This document shows, in pieces, positions 17,243 to 25,552 of a stretch of DNA of 38,572 nucleotides (the stretch's first letter is position 1; every line of letters starts with the position of its first letter). A model generated the notes under the pieces. That model searched no databases and was not told the origin of the DNA. It worked only from the letters and a program-made list of their open reading frames with translations. Made by a program: the position numbers and the translations under genes. Origin of the DNA: Mesorhizobium norvegicum (GTDB lineage: Bacteria > Pseudomonadota > Alphaproteobacteria > Rhizobiales > Rhizobiaceae); contig NZ_SMYZ01000050.1 in the NCBI RefSeq assembly GCF_004919685.1, positions 43,492 to 82,063 on the forward strand, given 5' to 3'.

Positions 17243-18076
17243 CTAAATCCGGCAGACCGCCACGACGAAGAACTCGCGGTAGCAGAAGTCCGGATCGTCA
17301 AGCAGGCGATCCGGCCGCTCCTTTAGTTCCCGCCAATAGGCCTGGTCGGCGTCAGGCAGGACGTAGCCCGGCGCGATGCTGGCAAAATAGGCTAGCAGGT
17401 CGCGAACATAGTCATGCGTGACGCGCGGCGCGGCCGCCCAGCGCTCGACCAACCAGCCCTTGCGACTGACGACCTCCAAGCCCGCCTGCCGCAGACGCAT
17501 CGGAAGCGTCGAACCGCAATCGGTGCCGAGCACGCCTCGGTCGCGAAATTCCTGCAGCCTGGCTGCCATGAAGCGCGCGAAAAGCGCCCGATCCATAGGC
17601 AGGATCTGCAGGATGGTCGAATCGAAATCCTTGACCGCGAAGATGCCGCCCGGTTTTAACACGCGCTTGGCCTCGCCGACGGCAAGCTCGAACTCGGCCG
17701 GCGTCAGATACTGCATGACGTTGGCAGACCAGACACAATCGAACGATGCGTTGGCGAACGGGAGCGACAGGATGCTGCCGACACGTGTGGCAATTTCCGG
17801 CGGCTGGGACAGCGTAGCTGCAAGCGCCTCAACCCGGGCGATGTTTTCGGGCGCGAGGTCGAGCGCGGCGGTGAAGCCGGATGGGCCAACGGTCCTGGAG
17901 ATGAGCGGCAGGAAGCTGCCGCCGCCGCAACCGGCGTCGAGCACGCTCCAGCCCGGGCGGATGCCGGCGTCGAGCAATGCCGCCTCGTATTCGGGACGCG
18001 ACGATTCGAAATGAAGGTCGAGCCAGCCGGCGTCGCTCGCTTCGTGACCGGTGGACGTTTCGTTTCTGACAGACAA
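17243..18076 (-). CDS. Class I SAM-dependent methyltransferase (UbiE/Methyltransf_11-like)
   Basis: A 277-residue protein with motif I SVLDAGCGGGSFLPLI (about 44-59), motif II AALDLAPENI, motif III SFDCVWSANVMQYLTP and post-motif RVLKPGGIFAVKDFD. These define a small-molecule type Rossmann methyltransferase; the substrate is unknown. The C-terminal 90 residues carry no recognised domain. The start is TTG at 18076, supported by a GGGGGGT ribosome site about seven bases before it. It is convergent with the ETF-beta-type methyltransferase over about 220 bp and unrelated to it. No partner gene gives a clue to the pathway. Confidence 0.82.
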   Translation of the reverse strand: MSVRNETSTGHEASDAGWLDLHFESSRPEYEAALLDAGIRPGWSVLDAGCGGGSFLPLISRTVGPSGFTAALDLAPENIARVEALAATLSQPPEIATRVGSILSLPFANASFDCVWSANVMQYLTPAEFELAVGEAKRVLKPGGIFAVKDFDSTILQILPMDRALFARFMAARLQEFRDRGVLGTDCGSTLPMRLRQAGLEVVSRKGWLVERWAAAPRVTHDYVRDLLAYFASIAPGYVLPDADQAYWRELKERPDRLLDDPDFCYREFFVVAVCRI

Positions 18077-18438
18077 GTGACTACCCCCCGTTATGGCATG
18101 TCACAGATACAAGCGTGCCGAACCGCATCACGCAACAGCACGCAGCTTTTCAAACGAAACGCCCGAGAGCGGGCCGGCAGTTATCGGCCCCAGGGTGATA
18201 CATTAGCCACAGTTAATATTATTTGGAAAACCCATCTTGCGCGATTGGCATAGGTGTCCCGTAATGGGCCATTATGTCCGGCACCGCAATTGCACTCTCA
18301 GCAATGCCGGGGTCAACGACCCCGGCAGTCGGGGGGTAAACTTTGGGGGGCCCCGCCGCTTCGCAAATGGGGTGGCGGGCTCTTTAACGGCTAATTCAAA
18401 AGGTCCCAAAAGTCGCCAAAACTTTGGATGCTGCAACT
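18077..18438. other. Gene-poor region upstream of the SyrA-like gene
   Basis: About 360 bp without a supportable coding region. It holds an AT-rich patch (18200-18240), a perfect hairpin GCCGGGGTC/GACCCCGGC at 18306-18326 with a 3-nt loop, and then a G-rich tract with two runs of six G (18331-18355). The hairpin lacks a T tract, so it is not a clear terminator. I could not assign a nod box or other known operator. Confidence 0.5.
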
Positions 18439-18702
18439 ATGTATTTTCCTCAATTCCTGGTGGGCATGTTCGGGACGTCATTCATCATGGCGCTCTGGGC
18501 TGGCCTAGAAACCGGTTCCATCTGGATGGCACTCGCTTGGGCTGTCCTCACGCTGATTGTATTGCAGGTAGGATATTTCCTGCTGACATTGGGGCTTTTC
18601 TATAAGCGCTCGACGAAAAGCACCGACGTAAAACCGGAGCCTGTCAATCCTGTTCAGCCACTTCGTCGAGATGGCAGTGTCTCATCCCCCGGCGCCCAAT
18701 AG
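18439..18702 (+). CDS. Small membrane protein, SyrA/ExoX-like exopolysaccharide production repressor family
   Basis: An 87-residue protein with two hydrophobic segments (about residues 5-24 and 27-53) and a polar, Pro-rich C-terminal tail of about 30 residues. The N-terminal pattern YFPQFLVGMFG, then TGSIWMALAWAV and LQVGYFLLTLGLFY, matches my recollection of the rhizobial SyrA family. These small inner-membrane proteins affect exopolysaccharide production; SyrA raises succinoglycan through the ExoS/ChvI pathway in Sinorhizobium, although the family is annotated as a repressor. ATG 18439 is preferred to TTG 18424 because family members begin M-Y-F-P. It stands alone, with no exo genes nearby. 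Family assignment is from memory only. Confidence 0.68.
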   Translation: MYFPQFLVGMFGTSFIMALWAGLETGSIWMALAWAVLTLIVLQVGYFLLTLGLFYKRSTKSTDVKPEPVNPVQPLRRDGSVSSPGAQ

Positions 18703-18907
18703 GAGCCGGTGATGGTCTGGTGGTGTCGGGCTCTATCGATTCCGCCTTGACCGATATGATTTGCCCATTTCTTCGGAATATTCCCTCATAATCTGCCGTT
18801 TGACCTTCTCAGATTGAGGGGTCGCCACCATTTGCCAGCGCCTTCGCTGAGGGGTACTCTTTCGCGCAGATAGCCGGCGGTGGGTGTCGTTTCAAAAAGG
18901 GGGGCGT
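18703..18907. other. Intergenic gap, nothing recognised
   Basis: About 205 bp between the SyrA-like gene and the broken EthD gene. No ORF, hairpin or repeat stands out except the strong ribosome-binding tract AAAAAGGGGGGC right before 18908. Confidence 0.5.
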
Positions 18908-19215
18908 ATGGCCAGACTTGTCGCACTCTACAAAACACCGAAAGACCTGACCGCATTCGACCGTTACTATTTTTCGACCCACATTCCGCTGGCCAAACGA
19001 TTCCCGGCTTGAGAAAATACGAGATCAGCGATGGCGGGGTCCATTCCCCGGGTGGGTCCTCGGGCTATCATCTTGTGGCTATCCTCCACTTCGGTTCCGT
19101 TGCGGACATTCAAGCCGCGTTTGCCTCTCCCGAGGGGCAGGCCACGGCGGCAGATCTTGGCAATTTCGCAGACGGGGGAGTGGAGCTTTTGCTCTTCGAG
19201 ACCAGGGAAGTCTGA
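18908..19215 (+). pseudogene. EthD domain protein gene, frameshifted
   Basis: ATG 18908 with a strong AAGGGGGG site opens a frame reading MARLVALYKTPKDLTAFDRY, then STHIPLAKRF, and stops at TGA 19010-19012. The family pattern continues in another frame from about 19003: PGLRKYEISDGG, then YHLVAILHFGS, ending at 19215. One missing base near 19000-19004 (CGATTCCCGG) explains both halves. Rejoined, the product would be about 102 residues, the normal size for the EthD dimeric alpha-beta barrel family (associated with ether degradation or polyketide/quinone-type small molecules). A sequencing error is possible, because everything else in the gene looks intact. Confidence 0.8.
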
Positions 19216-19549
19216 GCCTCGCCCAACCCACCTTCGAGAGGTTCAATCCGCTTTCTCCGTGACGTGCAGTGGATGCATCCGAACCACCAGGACAGAAGTA
19301 GCGCAGACTTCCACACGTTCGACAGGTTTGAGCGGTGGCTACGGTGAGGTTGAGGTCGGCAGCGTAACGGCTGCTTTCTGACAAGTCAGTACCAAGAGCA
19401 GACCGTCAACTTCCGGCCCCAATGACAGACATAGAAGCGAGCGAGTTGCACGTCTGCTTTCCTGAGCTGCTTCCCCGAAATCTGCCGCTTTCCACCAATC
19501 TCAGCCGTTGGAGGGAAAGCCCAAGTTGATTTTTGCCCCGGCGTTGGAA
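19216..19549. other. Intergenic region between broken EthD gene and HAD gene
   Basis: About 334 bp. No convincing gene on either strand. Short fragments such as AGCAGACCGTCAACTTCCGG resemble worn intergenic repeat material, and 17030-17060 has a loosely similar CAAAAGCAGACATTCGACTG, but the likeness is too weak to define a repeat. Confidence 0.4.
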
Positions 19550-20281
19550 TCAGATCGTCTCCTTGACCCGTGCCGAGAGGAAATCCGGCAGATCGGCAAC
19601 CGAATCCAGGACAATGTCGGCAATGCCGGCCAGCGATTCGCGGGTGCCGGTGCCGGAGAGAACGCCGACAGCCAACCCGCAGCCGCCGGCCCGCGCCATT
19701 TCGAGGTCGTGCCTGTTGTCGCCGACCATAGCGATCTCCGACGGCTTGAGGCCGGTGAGATCGCTGAAGGCCAGGATCGTGTCGGGCGCCGGCTTCGGAT
19801 TGGCCACCGCGTCGTAGCCATAGGCCGCGTCGAACAATTGGGCGACGCCGAGCGTGACCAGCGTCTTTTCCGCACCGCTGGTCGAATCGTTGGTGGCGAC
19901 GCCAAGCCGGTAGGACTTCCTGTGCAGTGCCGTCAGTGTGTCGACGATGCCGGGCAACGCCACAGCCATTGCCGAGCCCTGCACCGAGGTGATCTCGTTG
20001 AAGCGGGCGACCGCAAGCATCTGGTCCTCGTTGGACAGGCGCGGGAACCACAATTCGACGACGTCGAGATTGGTGCCGGACGCAAAGATCGAGTCAGGCT
20101 TGAAGCGCTTGTTGGCGAAATCGAAGCCGGCAGCCGCCAGCAGCCTGTCGGCTTTCCAGCGGTCGCCTTCAGACGCATCCATGGCCATGAAGTCGGCGAC
20201 GCCGAGCCAGGTCGCGTTGAAGTCGACAAGTGTCCCGTCCTTGTCGAACAATATTCCCTTGATGTCTGCCAAGCTTTTCAC
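19550..20281 (-). CDS. HAD family hydrolase, phosphoglycolate phosphatase-like
   Basis: A 243-residue HAD phosphatase. Motif I ILFDKDGTLVDFNATW holds the nucleophile Asp and the acid Asp two residues later. Motif II is LGVATNDSTSG, motif III Lys lies in ANPKPAPDTIL, and motif IV is MVGDNRHDLEMA. The helical cap after motif I makes it a Gph/CbbY-type C1 cap enzyme; the substrate is a small phosphate ester. The start GTG 20281 overlaps the pgi stop (GTGA); TTG 20272, spaced 8 nt after GGAG, is a realistic alternative. Either way translation is coupled to pgi, hinting at sugar-phosphate repair or phosphoglycolate removal. Confidence 0.87.
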   Translation of the reverse strand: MKSLADIKGILFDKDGTLVDFNATWLGVADFMAMDASEGDRWKADRLLAAAGFDFANKRFKPDSIFASGTNLDVVELWFPRLSNEDQMLAVARFNEITSVQGSAMAVALPGIVDTLTALHRKSYRLGVATNDSTSGAEKTLVTLGVAQLFDAAYGYDAVANPKPAPDTILAFSDLTGLKPSEIAMVGDNRHDLEMARAGGCGLAVGVLSGTGTRESLAGIADIVLDSVADLPDFLSARVKETI

Positions 20282-21921
20282 TCCGAGCCACGCAATTGGT
20301 GGATGAATCCCACAAGGCCAGCGGTCGATGCATCCCGGTTGGCGGCACTTTCCTTGCCCTCCACGACAGGCAAAAGGCCGGTGGCCAGTTCCTTGCCGAG
20401 CTCGACGCCCCATTGGTCGAAGGAGTTGATGTTGAAAAGCGTGCCCTCGACGAAGACGCGGTGCTCATAGAGCGCGATCAGCCGGCCGAAGGTGCGCGGG
20501 TCGAGTTTGCGGTAGAGGATGGTCACCGAAGGCCGGTTGCCGGAGAAGACGCGGTGCGGGGCTATCTTGTCGACCTCGGCCGGCTTCATGCCCTTGGCCA
20601 GCATCTGGGCGCGGGCCTCTTCAAGCGTGCGGCCCTTCATCAGCGCTTCCGACTGCGCCAGGCAGTTGGCGAGCAGCAGATCATGCTGATGCTTGAGATC
20701 GGGCTCGTGGCCGATGGCCGCGGCGAGGAACTCGACCGGAATGAAATCGGTGCCCTGGTGCAGCAGCTGGAAAAAGGCATGCTGGCCGTTGGTGCCGGGC
20801 TCGCCCCAGACCAGCGGTCCAGTCGGCGTCGCCGCCGCCGTGCCTTCGAGGGTGACGCTCTTGCCGTTCGATTCCATGTCGAGCTGCTGCAGATAGGCCG
20901 GCAGCCTCGACAGGCGCTGGTCATAAGGGATGACGGCGCGCGCCGGGTATCCGCAGATCACGCGATGCCACCAGCCGACCAGCCCCAGCAGCGCCGGCAG
21001 GTTCTCCTGTACGGGCGCGGTGCGGAAATGCTCGTCCATCTCGTGCGCGCCGTCGAGGAAAGCGCGAAAATTCCTTGGGCCGACGGCGATCATCACCGGC
21101 AGGCCGATCGCGCCCCAGACCGAATAGCGGCCGCCGACCCAGTCCCAGAAACCGAAGACGCGATCCGGCGCGATGCCGAACTTGGCCACCAGGTCGAGCG
21201 CGGTCGAGACGGCGGCGAAATGCTTGCCGACCGCTTCCTTGCCGAGCGCCTTTTGCACCCAGTCGCGCGCCGTCTGCGCATTGGTCATCGTCTCGACCGT
21301 GGTGAAGGTCTTGGAGGCGATGATGAACAGCGTGGTTTCGGCGGACAGGCCCTTCAGCGTGTCGTGGATATGGGCGCCGTCGATGTTGGAGACGTAATGC
21401 GCACGCGGCCCGTCATGATAGGGCGCCAGCGCCAGCGTCGCCATGGCAGGGCCGAGATCGGAACCGCCGATGCCGATGTTGACGATGTCGGTGATCTTCT
21501 TGCCGGTGGCGCCGGCCGCCTTGCCCGAACGCACGGCATCGGCAAAGGCGCCCATGGCGTCGAGCACGGCGATGACATCCGCCTTGACGTCCTGGCCGTC
21601 GACGGTGACGCCCTTGCCGGTCAGGTTGCGCAGCGCCGTGTGCAGCACGGCGCGGTCCTCGGTGACGTTGATCTTCTTGCCGGCGAACATGGCGGCGCGG
21701 CGGCCTTCGAGATCGGCCGCGTTGGCGAGCTTTTCCAGCAGATCCATGGTGGTCGCGTCGACCGCGCATTTCGACCAGTCGAGCAGAAGGTCGCCGTCGG
21801 TGGCGGAGAAGGTCACGAAGCGCTTGGGATCGACGGCGAAAGCCTGGCGCATGCTGGCGGGCGCCTCGGCGCGATGATCGCGCAACGCGGCGAGCTGTTT
21901 TTGAAAGGACGATTGATCCAC
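20278..21921 (-). CDS. pgi: Glucose-6-phosphate isomerase
   Basis: A 547-residue enzyme of the long bacterial/eukaryotic PGI family, interconverting glucose-6-phosphate and fructose-6-phosphate. Visible: VNIGIGGSDLGPAMATLAL (phosphate site), FIIASKTFTTVETMTNAQTA, the family signature DWVGGRYSVWGAIG, NGKSV and GEPGTNGQHAFFQLLHQG (active-site Glu and His region), and the C-terminal FNINSFDQWGVELGKELA. GTG 21921 is chosen with GGAG seven bases upstream; an in-frame extension further up has no ribosome site. It is the first gene of a two-gene unit with the HAD phosphatase. Confidence 0.96.
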   Translation of the reverse strand: MDQSSFQKQLAALRDHRAEAPASMRQAFAVDPKRFVTFSATDGDLLLDWSKCAVDATTMDLLEKLANAADLEGRRAAMFAGKKINVTEDRAVLHTALRNLTGKGVTVDGQDVKADVIAVLDAMGAFADAVRSGKAAGATGKKITDIVNIGIGGSDLGPAMATLALAPYHDGPRAHYVSNIDGAHIHDTLKGLSAETTLFIIASKTFTTVETMTNAQTARDWVQKALGKEAVGKHFAAVSTALDLVAKFGIAPDRVFGFWDWVGGRYSVWGAIGLPVMIAVGPRNFRAFLDGAHEMDEHFRTAPVQENLPALLGLVGWWHRVICGYPARAVIPYDQRLSRLPAYLQQLDMESNGKSVTLEGTAAATPTGPLVWGEPGTNGQHAFFQLLHQGTDFIPVEFLAAAIGHEPDLKHQHDLLLANCLAQSEALMKGRTLEEARAQMLAKGMKPAEVDKIAPHRVFSGNRPSVTILYRKLDPRTFGRLIALYEHRVFVEGTLFNINSFDQWGVELGKELATGLLPVVEGKESAANRDASTAGLVGFIHQLRGSE

Positions 21922-22222
21922 TGCCAAACTCCGAAACCTCGAGCCATCATTACGGACCGGATGTTTCCGGCGCGTGTCGTCGCGACAATGTATTGAGCCG
22001 AATTCCACTCGTTTCAATGCGCAGCGATGACGCACGGAGTCATCGCCGGGATGACGCGCCGCGTCACCCTGGTATGCCGCAGCGCAGCATCAAAATGGCG
22101 TGAAGGATCACTGGCATAAATCTCAACGATCAGAAAAATTGATTGGCGCAACCCCTTGTGCCACGGTTACGTTCGGCTGGTCCAGCCAAGCGAAAAAGGT
22201 TGGCCATTGAGGAACATCTCCC
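21922..22222. promoter_or_regulatory. Divergent control region between pgi and MocR gene, with two dyads
   Basis: About 300 bp hold the promoters of both genes. Two inverted repeats lie side by side: GCGATGAC-N7-GTCATCGC (22024-22046) and TGACGCG-C-CGCGTCA (22052-22066). Both share TGAC/GTCA half-sites and lie about 160-200 bp upstream of the regulator start and 105-145 bp upstream of pgi. They are candidates for binding by the MocR protein or another regulator; no known consensus was matched. Confidence 0.4.
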
Positions 22223-23716
22223 ATGCCACAGCGAAACGACACGGCGATCTGGTCCGGCCTGTTCCGGATTTCGGCTGAATCCGGCCAGACCCTGCAGGCG
22301 CAGATCCGCCAGGCCATCGTGGCCGCCATTCTCGACCGCCAGATCGCCGCCTCGATGCCGCTTCCTTCGTGCCGTATCCTGGCCGAAAAACTCGGCGTGG
22401 CGCGCGGAACCGTCGTGCTGGCGTTCCAGCAGCTCGTCGACCAGGGCTTCCTGGTGGCACGCGAGCGGCGTGGCCATTTCGTCAATCCCGACGTGCTGGC
22501 GACGCCGGCCAAGCCGCACCAGAAGGCACCCGACCAGGCCAACGAGATCGACTGGAAGGCACGCCGCAAGATCGCCGCCAGCGACATGCCGCCGCCGGCC
22601 AAGCACGAGAACTGGATCAAGTCGTCCTACCCCTTCGTCTACGGCCAGTTCGATCCGGCGCTGTTCCCGACCGCCGAGTGGCGCGAGTGCAACCGCATGG
22701 CGCTTGCCGTGCTGGAAATCCGCAACTGGGCGTCCGACATGGTCGACCGCGACGATCCGCTGCTGATCGAGCAGATCCAGGCGCGGCTCTTGCCCCGGCG
22801 CGGCATCTTCGCCAATCCCGACGAGATCATCGTCACGCTGGGCGCCCAGAATGCGCTCTACATGCTGGCGACGCTGCTGATGGCCAAGGGCTCGAAGGTG
22901 GCGATGGAGGACCCCGGCTACCCCGACGCACGCTCGATCTTCCGCCTTGCGGGCGCCGAGATACAGCCGGTGCCGGTCGACCAGTCCGGCATCGTAACCG
23001 CTTCTATTGCCAATGATTCCGGTTTCGTCTTCGTCACGCCCAGCCACCATTGCCCGACCATGGTGCCGCTGTCGGCGGAACGGCGGCAGGATCTCCTGGC
23101 GCGAGCCAACCGTTACAACCAGATCATCATCGAGGACGGCTATGACAGCCAGCTTCTCGACGAAGCACCGCAGCAGGCGTTGAAGAGCCTCGACCGCTCC
23201 GGCCGCGTCGTCTATGTCGGCTCGATGTCGAAGACGCTGGCTCCCGGCCTGCGGCTCGGCTACATCGTCGCTTCCGCTGGCCTGATCTCCGAACTCAGGG
23301 CGCTGCGCCGCTTCATGCTGCGTCATCCGCCGGCCAACAACCAGCGCGCCGTAGCACTCTTCCTGTCGCTCGGCCATCATGAGGCACTGGTGCGGCGGCT
23401 GTCGTCGGCCTTCGACGAGCGGCGCAAGCGGCTGGTCCATGCGATTTCCGCTTTCCTGCCGGAGTGGCGCTCGACCGATTCGGCCGGCGGCACATCGCTG
23501 TGGCTCGAAGGGCCGCGCGGCACCGATGCGCGCGGGCTGGCCGAGGCAGCAGCCTCGCGCAGCGTCATCATCGAACCGGGCGACCGATTCTTCGATCGCA
23601 CTGAAAAACCTTCGCGTTTCATGCGGCTGGGCATCTCGTCGATCGCGCTGCAGCACATTGAGCCCGGCATCCGCGAACTGGCCACGGCCGCCGGCCGCAG
23701 GCCCGCAGCTGCCTGA
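22223..23716 (+). CDS. MocR/PdxR-type transcriptional regulator (GntR HTH + aminotransferase domain)
   Basis: A 497-residue two-domain protein. Residues about 15-90 form a GntR winged helix: LQAQIRQAIVAAILDRQI, LPSCRILAEKLGVARGTVVL and VDQGFLVARERRGHFV. After a linker, residues about 125-490 form a fold-type I aminotransferase-like domain with IIEDGYDSQLLDE and VYVGSMSKTLAPGLRLGYIV, where the PLP-binding Lys is kept. Such proteins sense PLP or an amino compound and do not act as enzymes. Targets of MocR proteins are often the neighbouring genes; the MttB-like and Rieske genes downstream are the natural candidates, though a strong terminator lies between. ATG 22223 has GAGGAA upstream. Confidence 0.92.
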   Translation: MPQRNDTAIWSGLFRISAESGQTLQAQIRQAIVAAILDRQIAASMPLPSCRILAEKLGVARGTVVLAFQQLVDQGFLVARERRGHFVNPDVLATPAKPHQKAPDQANEIDWKARRKIAASDMPPPAKHENWIKSSYPFVYGQFDPALFPTAEWRECNRMALAVLEIRNWASDMVDRDDPLLIEQIQARLLPRRGIFANPDEIIVTLGAQNALYMLATLLMAKGSKVAMEDPGYPDARSIFRLAGAEIQPVPVDQSGIVTASIANDSGFVFVTPSHHCPTMVPLSAERRQDLLARANRYNQIIIEDGYDSQLLDEAPQQALKSLDRSGRVVYVGSMSKTLAPGLRLGYIVASAGLISELRALRRFMLRHPPANNQRAVALFLSLGHHEALVRRLSSAFDERRKRLVHAISAFLPEWRSTDSAGGTSLWLEGPRGTDARGLAEAAASRSVIIEPGDRFFDRTEKPSRFMRLGISSIALQHIEPGIRELATAAGRRPAAA

Positions 23717-23732
23717 CCATAGTACCGATCTC

Positions 23733-23768
23733 ATGACCGGAGCCGCTCGTAGCGGCTCCGGTCATTTT
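23733..23768 (+). terminator. Rho-independent terminator after the MocR gene
   Basis: A perfect 15-bp stem (ATGACCGGAGCCGCT and its complement) with a 3-nt loop CGT, followed by TTTAG, starts 16 bp after the regulator stop codon. This is the clearest intrinsic terminator in the window. It separates the regulator from the methyltransferase gene. Confidence 0.82.
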
Positions 23769-23906
23769 AGTTCTGGCACATGTGACTGGTCCAGCTGGCT
23801 CATAGGATGGACCAGGGCCGGCGGCATAGTCGGCGTACAGGGGAAGAAGCAGGCCGAGGGTGGACCAACCGCCACGAGCTCCTGCCGATAAAGGTGGAGT
23901 GCTTCC

Positions 23907-25496
23907 ATGCCAGTAGCTGTCGAACAGCAGGACATGCCGGCGGACCGTCGTCCACAGCGCTCCAGTCTTCGCGAAACAGGACATGCCATGCGATCAGCTC
24001 CTCTGATGGGGGACACCGGACCACAACACCAGGCCATCGAGGGCGGCAGCTATGCGCCGCTGCGCGGAGATGACTGCGAGCGTATCCACGAGGGCGTGCT
24101 GACGCTTCTGGAGACAGTCGGCTTCGCCAATGCCATCCCTTCCTGCATAAAGGTGCTGACCAAGGCGGGCGCGATCCATGGCGACGATGGCCGCGTCCGC
24201 TTTCCGCGTGCGCTGGTGCTCGATACCATCAAGCGGGCCGCACGGCATTTCACACTTCACGGCCAGGACGCCCGGCACGATATGGTGGTCCAGGGCAAGC
24301 GCGTGCACTACGGCACGGCGGGTATCGCCGTTCACCTGGTGGATATGGAGAAGCGCGAGTACCGCGAATCCAAGCTGCAGGACATTTATGATGCCGCCCG
24401 CATCGTCGATGGGCTGGACAACATTCATTTCTTCCAGCGGCCGATGGTGGCGCGCGACATCGCCGACCCGCTCGAGATGGATTTCAACACGCTTTACGCC
24501 TGCGTGATGGGGACATCGAAGCATGTCGGAACGTCCTTCACCGTACGCGAGAACGTGAAGCCGGCGCTCGAAATGCTCTATGCCATTGCCGGCGGCGAGG
24601 AGAATTTCCGCGCCCGGCCATTCGTTTCCAACTCCAATTCGTTCGTCGTGCCGCCGATGAAGTTCGCCGAGGATGCCTGCGGCGTGCTCGAAGCCTGCGT
24701 TGAAGGCGGCATCCCGATCCTGCTGCTATCGACCGGCCAGTCCGGCACCACCGCACCCGCAGCCATGGCCGGCGCGGTCGTGCAAGCGGTAGCCGAAGTG
24801 CTGGCCGGCCTTGTCTATGTCAACGCGCTCAAGCCCGGCCATCCGGCGATCTTCGGCGCCTGGCCATTCATGTCGGACCTGCGCACCAACACCATGGCCG
24901 GCGGTTCAGCCGAGCAGTCGGTGGCAACGGCGGCCTGCGCCCAGATGGCGCAATTCTACGATTTGCCTGGGGGCTCCGCCGCCGGCATGACGGATTCAAA
25001 ACTGCCCGATATTCAGTCCGGCTACGAAAAGGGCATCACCAATGTGATGGCTGGCCTCTCCGGCCTCAACCTGATCTACGAATCAGCCGGCATGCATGCC
25101 TCGCTGCTTGGCTTTTGCCTGGAAAGCCTGGTCATCGACAACGACATGCTCGGGCATTGCCTGGGCTGCGCGCGCGGCATCGAAGTGACTGACGAAGCCC
25201 TGTCGATCGACAGCATCGCCGAAGTCTGCCTCAAGGGCCCGGGCCACTATCTCGACAACGAACAGACGCTCAAGCTCACGCAGGCCGCGCATTTCTACCC
25301 CGCCCTCGGCGATCGGTCCTCACCGAAGGAATGGAATGAAAAAGGCCGACCTGATATAGTGCTGCGTGCGATTGCCGAGAAGAAGCGCATTCTTGCCGAA
25401 CGATTTCCGCGCCACGTGCCAAGACCGATGGACGACAGATTGCGCGCCCGCTTCGGCGAGTTGATCAAGCTGCCGCGCAGCAGCATGGGTGGCTAA
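23907..25496 (+). CDS. Trimethylamine methyltransferase (MttB) family protein, non-pyrrolysine
   Basis: A 529-residue TIM-barrel protein of the MttB superfamily (COG5598). It reads through without an internal TAG, so it is of the non-pyrrolysine class. Such enzymes transfer a methyl group from quaternary amines such as glycine betaine, proline betaine, carnitine or butyrobetaine to a corrinoid protein. Family-like stretches are DPLEMDFNTLYACVMGTSKH, TAPAAMAGAVVQAVAEVLAG, GGSAEQSVATAACAQMAQFY and GLNLIYESAGMHASLLGF. The N-terminal 45 residues are extra and unconserved in pattern; ATG 23907 has GGTGGAG before it. The Rieske oxygenase gene follows after 56 bp. No corrinoid protein or tetrahydrofolate methyltransferase gene is nearby. 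Confidence 0.86.
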   Translation: MPVAVEQQDMPADRRPQRSSLRETGHAMRSAPLMGDTGPQHQAIEGGSYAPLRGDDCERIHEGVLTLLETVGFANAIPSCIKVLTKAGAIHGDDGRVRFPRALVLDTIKRAARHFTLHGQDARHDMVVQGKRVHYGTAGIAVHLVDMEKREYRESKLQDIYDAARIVDGLDNIHFFQRPMVARDIADPLEMDFNTLYACVMGTSKHVGTSFTVRENVKPALEMLYAIAGGEENFRARPFVSNSNSFVVPPMKFAEDACGVLEACVEGGIPILLLSTGQSGTTAPAAMAGAVVQAVAEVLAGLVYVNALKPGHPAIFGAWPFMSDLRTNTMAGGSAEQSVATAACAQMAQFYDLPGGSAAGMTDSKLPDIQSGYEKGITNVMAGLSGLNLIYESAGMHASLLGFCLESLVIDNDMLGHCLGCARGIEVTDEALSIDSIAEVCLKGPGHYLDNEQTLKLTQAAHFYPALGDRSSPKEWNEKGRPDIVLRAIAEKKRILAERFPRHVPRPMDDRLRARFGELIKLPRSSMGG

Positions 25497-25552
25497 TACC
25501 GGAACCGGGAGCCTATGGCTAAACTCTGGACAGACAATCAGCGGGTCGACAG

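Noticed and set aside
18306..18326. Hairpin as an intrinsic terminator
   Set aside because: Perfect stem but no T tract on either side, and no gene ends directly before it.
18077..18438. A nod box upstream of the SyrA-like gene
   Set aside because: I looked for the 47-bp nod box pattern of ATC/GAT half-sites and found only loose AT-rich likeness near 18210-18245.
18237..18605. A 122-codon frame overlapping the SyrA-like gene
   Set aside because: No family pattern, and it competes with the better supported small membrane protein in another frame.
20296..21996. A 566-codon plus-strand frame opposite pgi
   Set aside because: Antisense shadow of a well-supported enzyme; no plausible ribosome site and no recognisable domain.
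22130..23734. A 534-codon minus-strand frame opposite the MocR gene
   Set aside because: Shadow frame with no motif, covering a gene with an intact HTH and PLP-binding Lys.
23907..25496. Pyrrolysine-containing MttB
   Set aside because: The reading frame is open throughout with no internal TAG, so no amber-decoded residue is needed.
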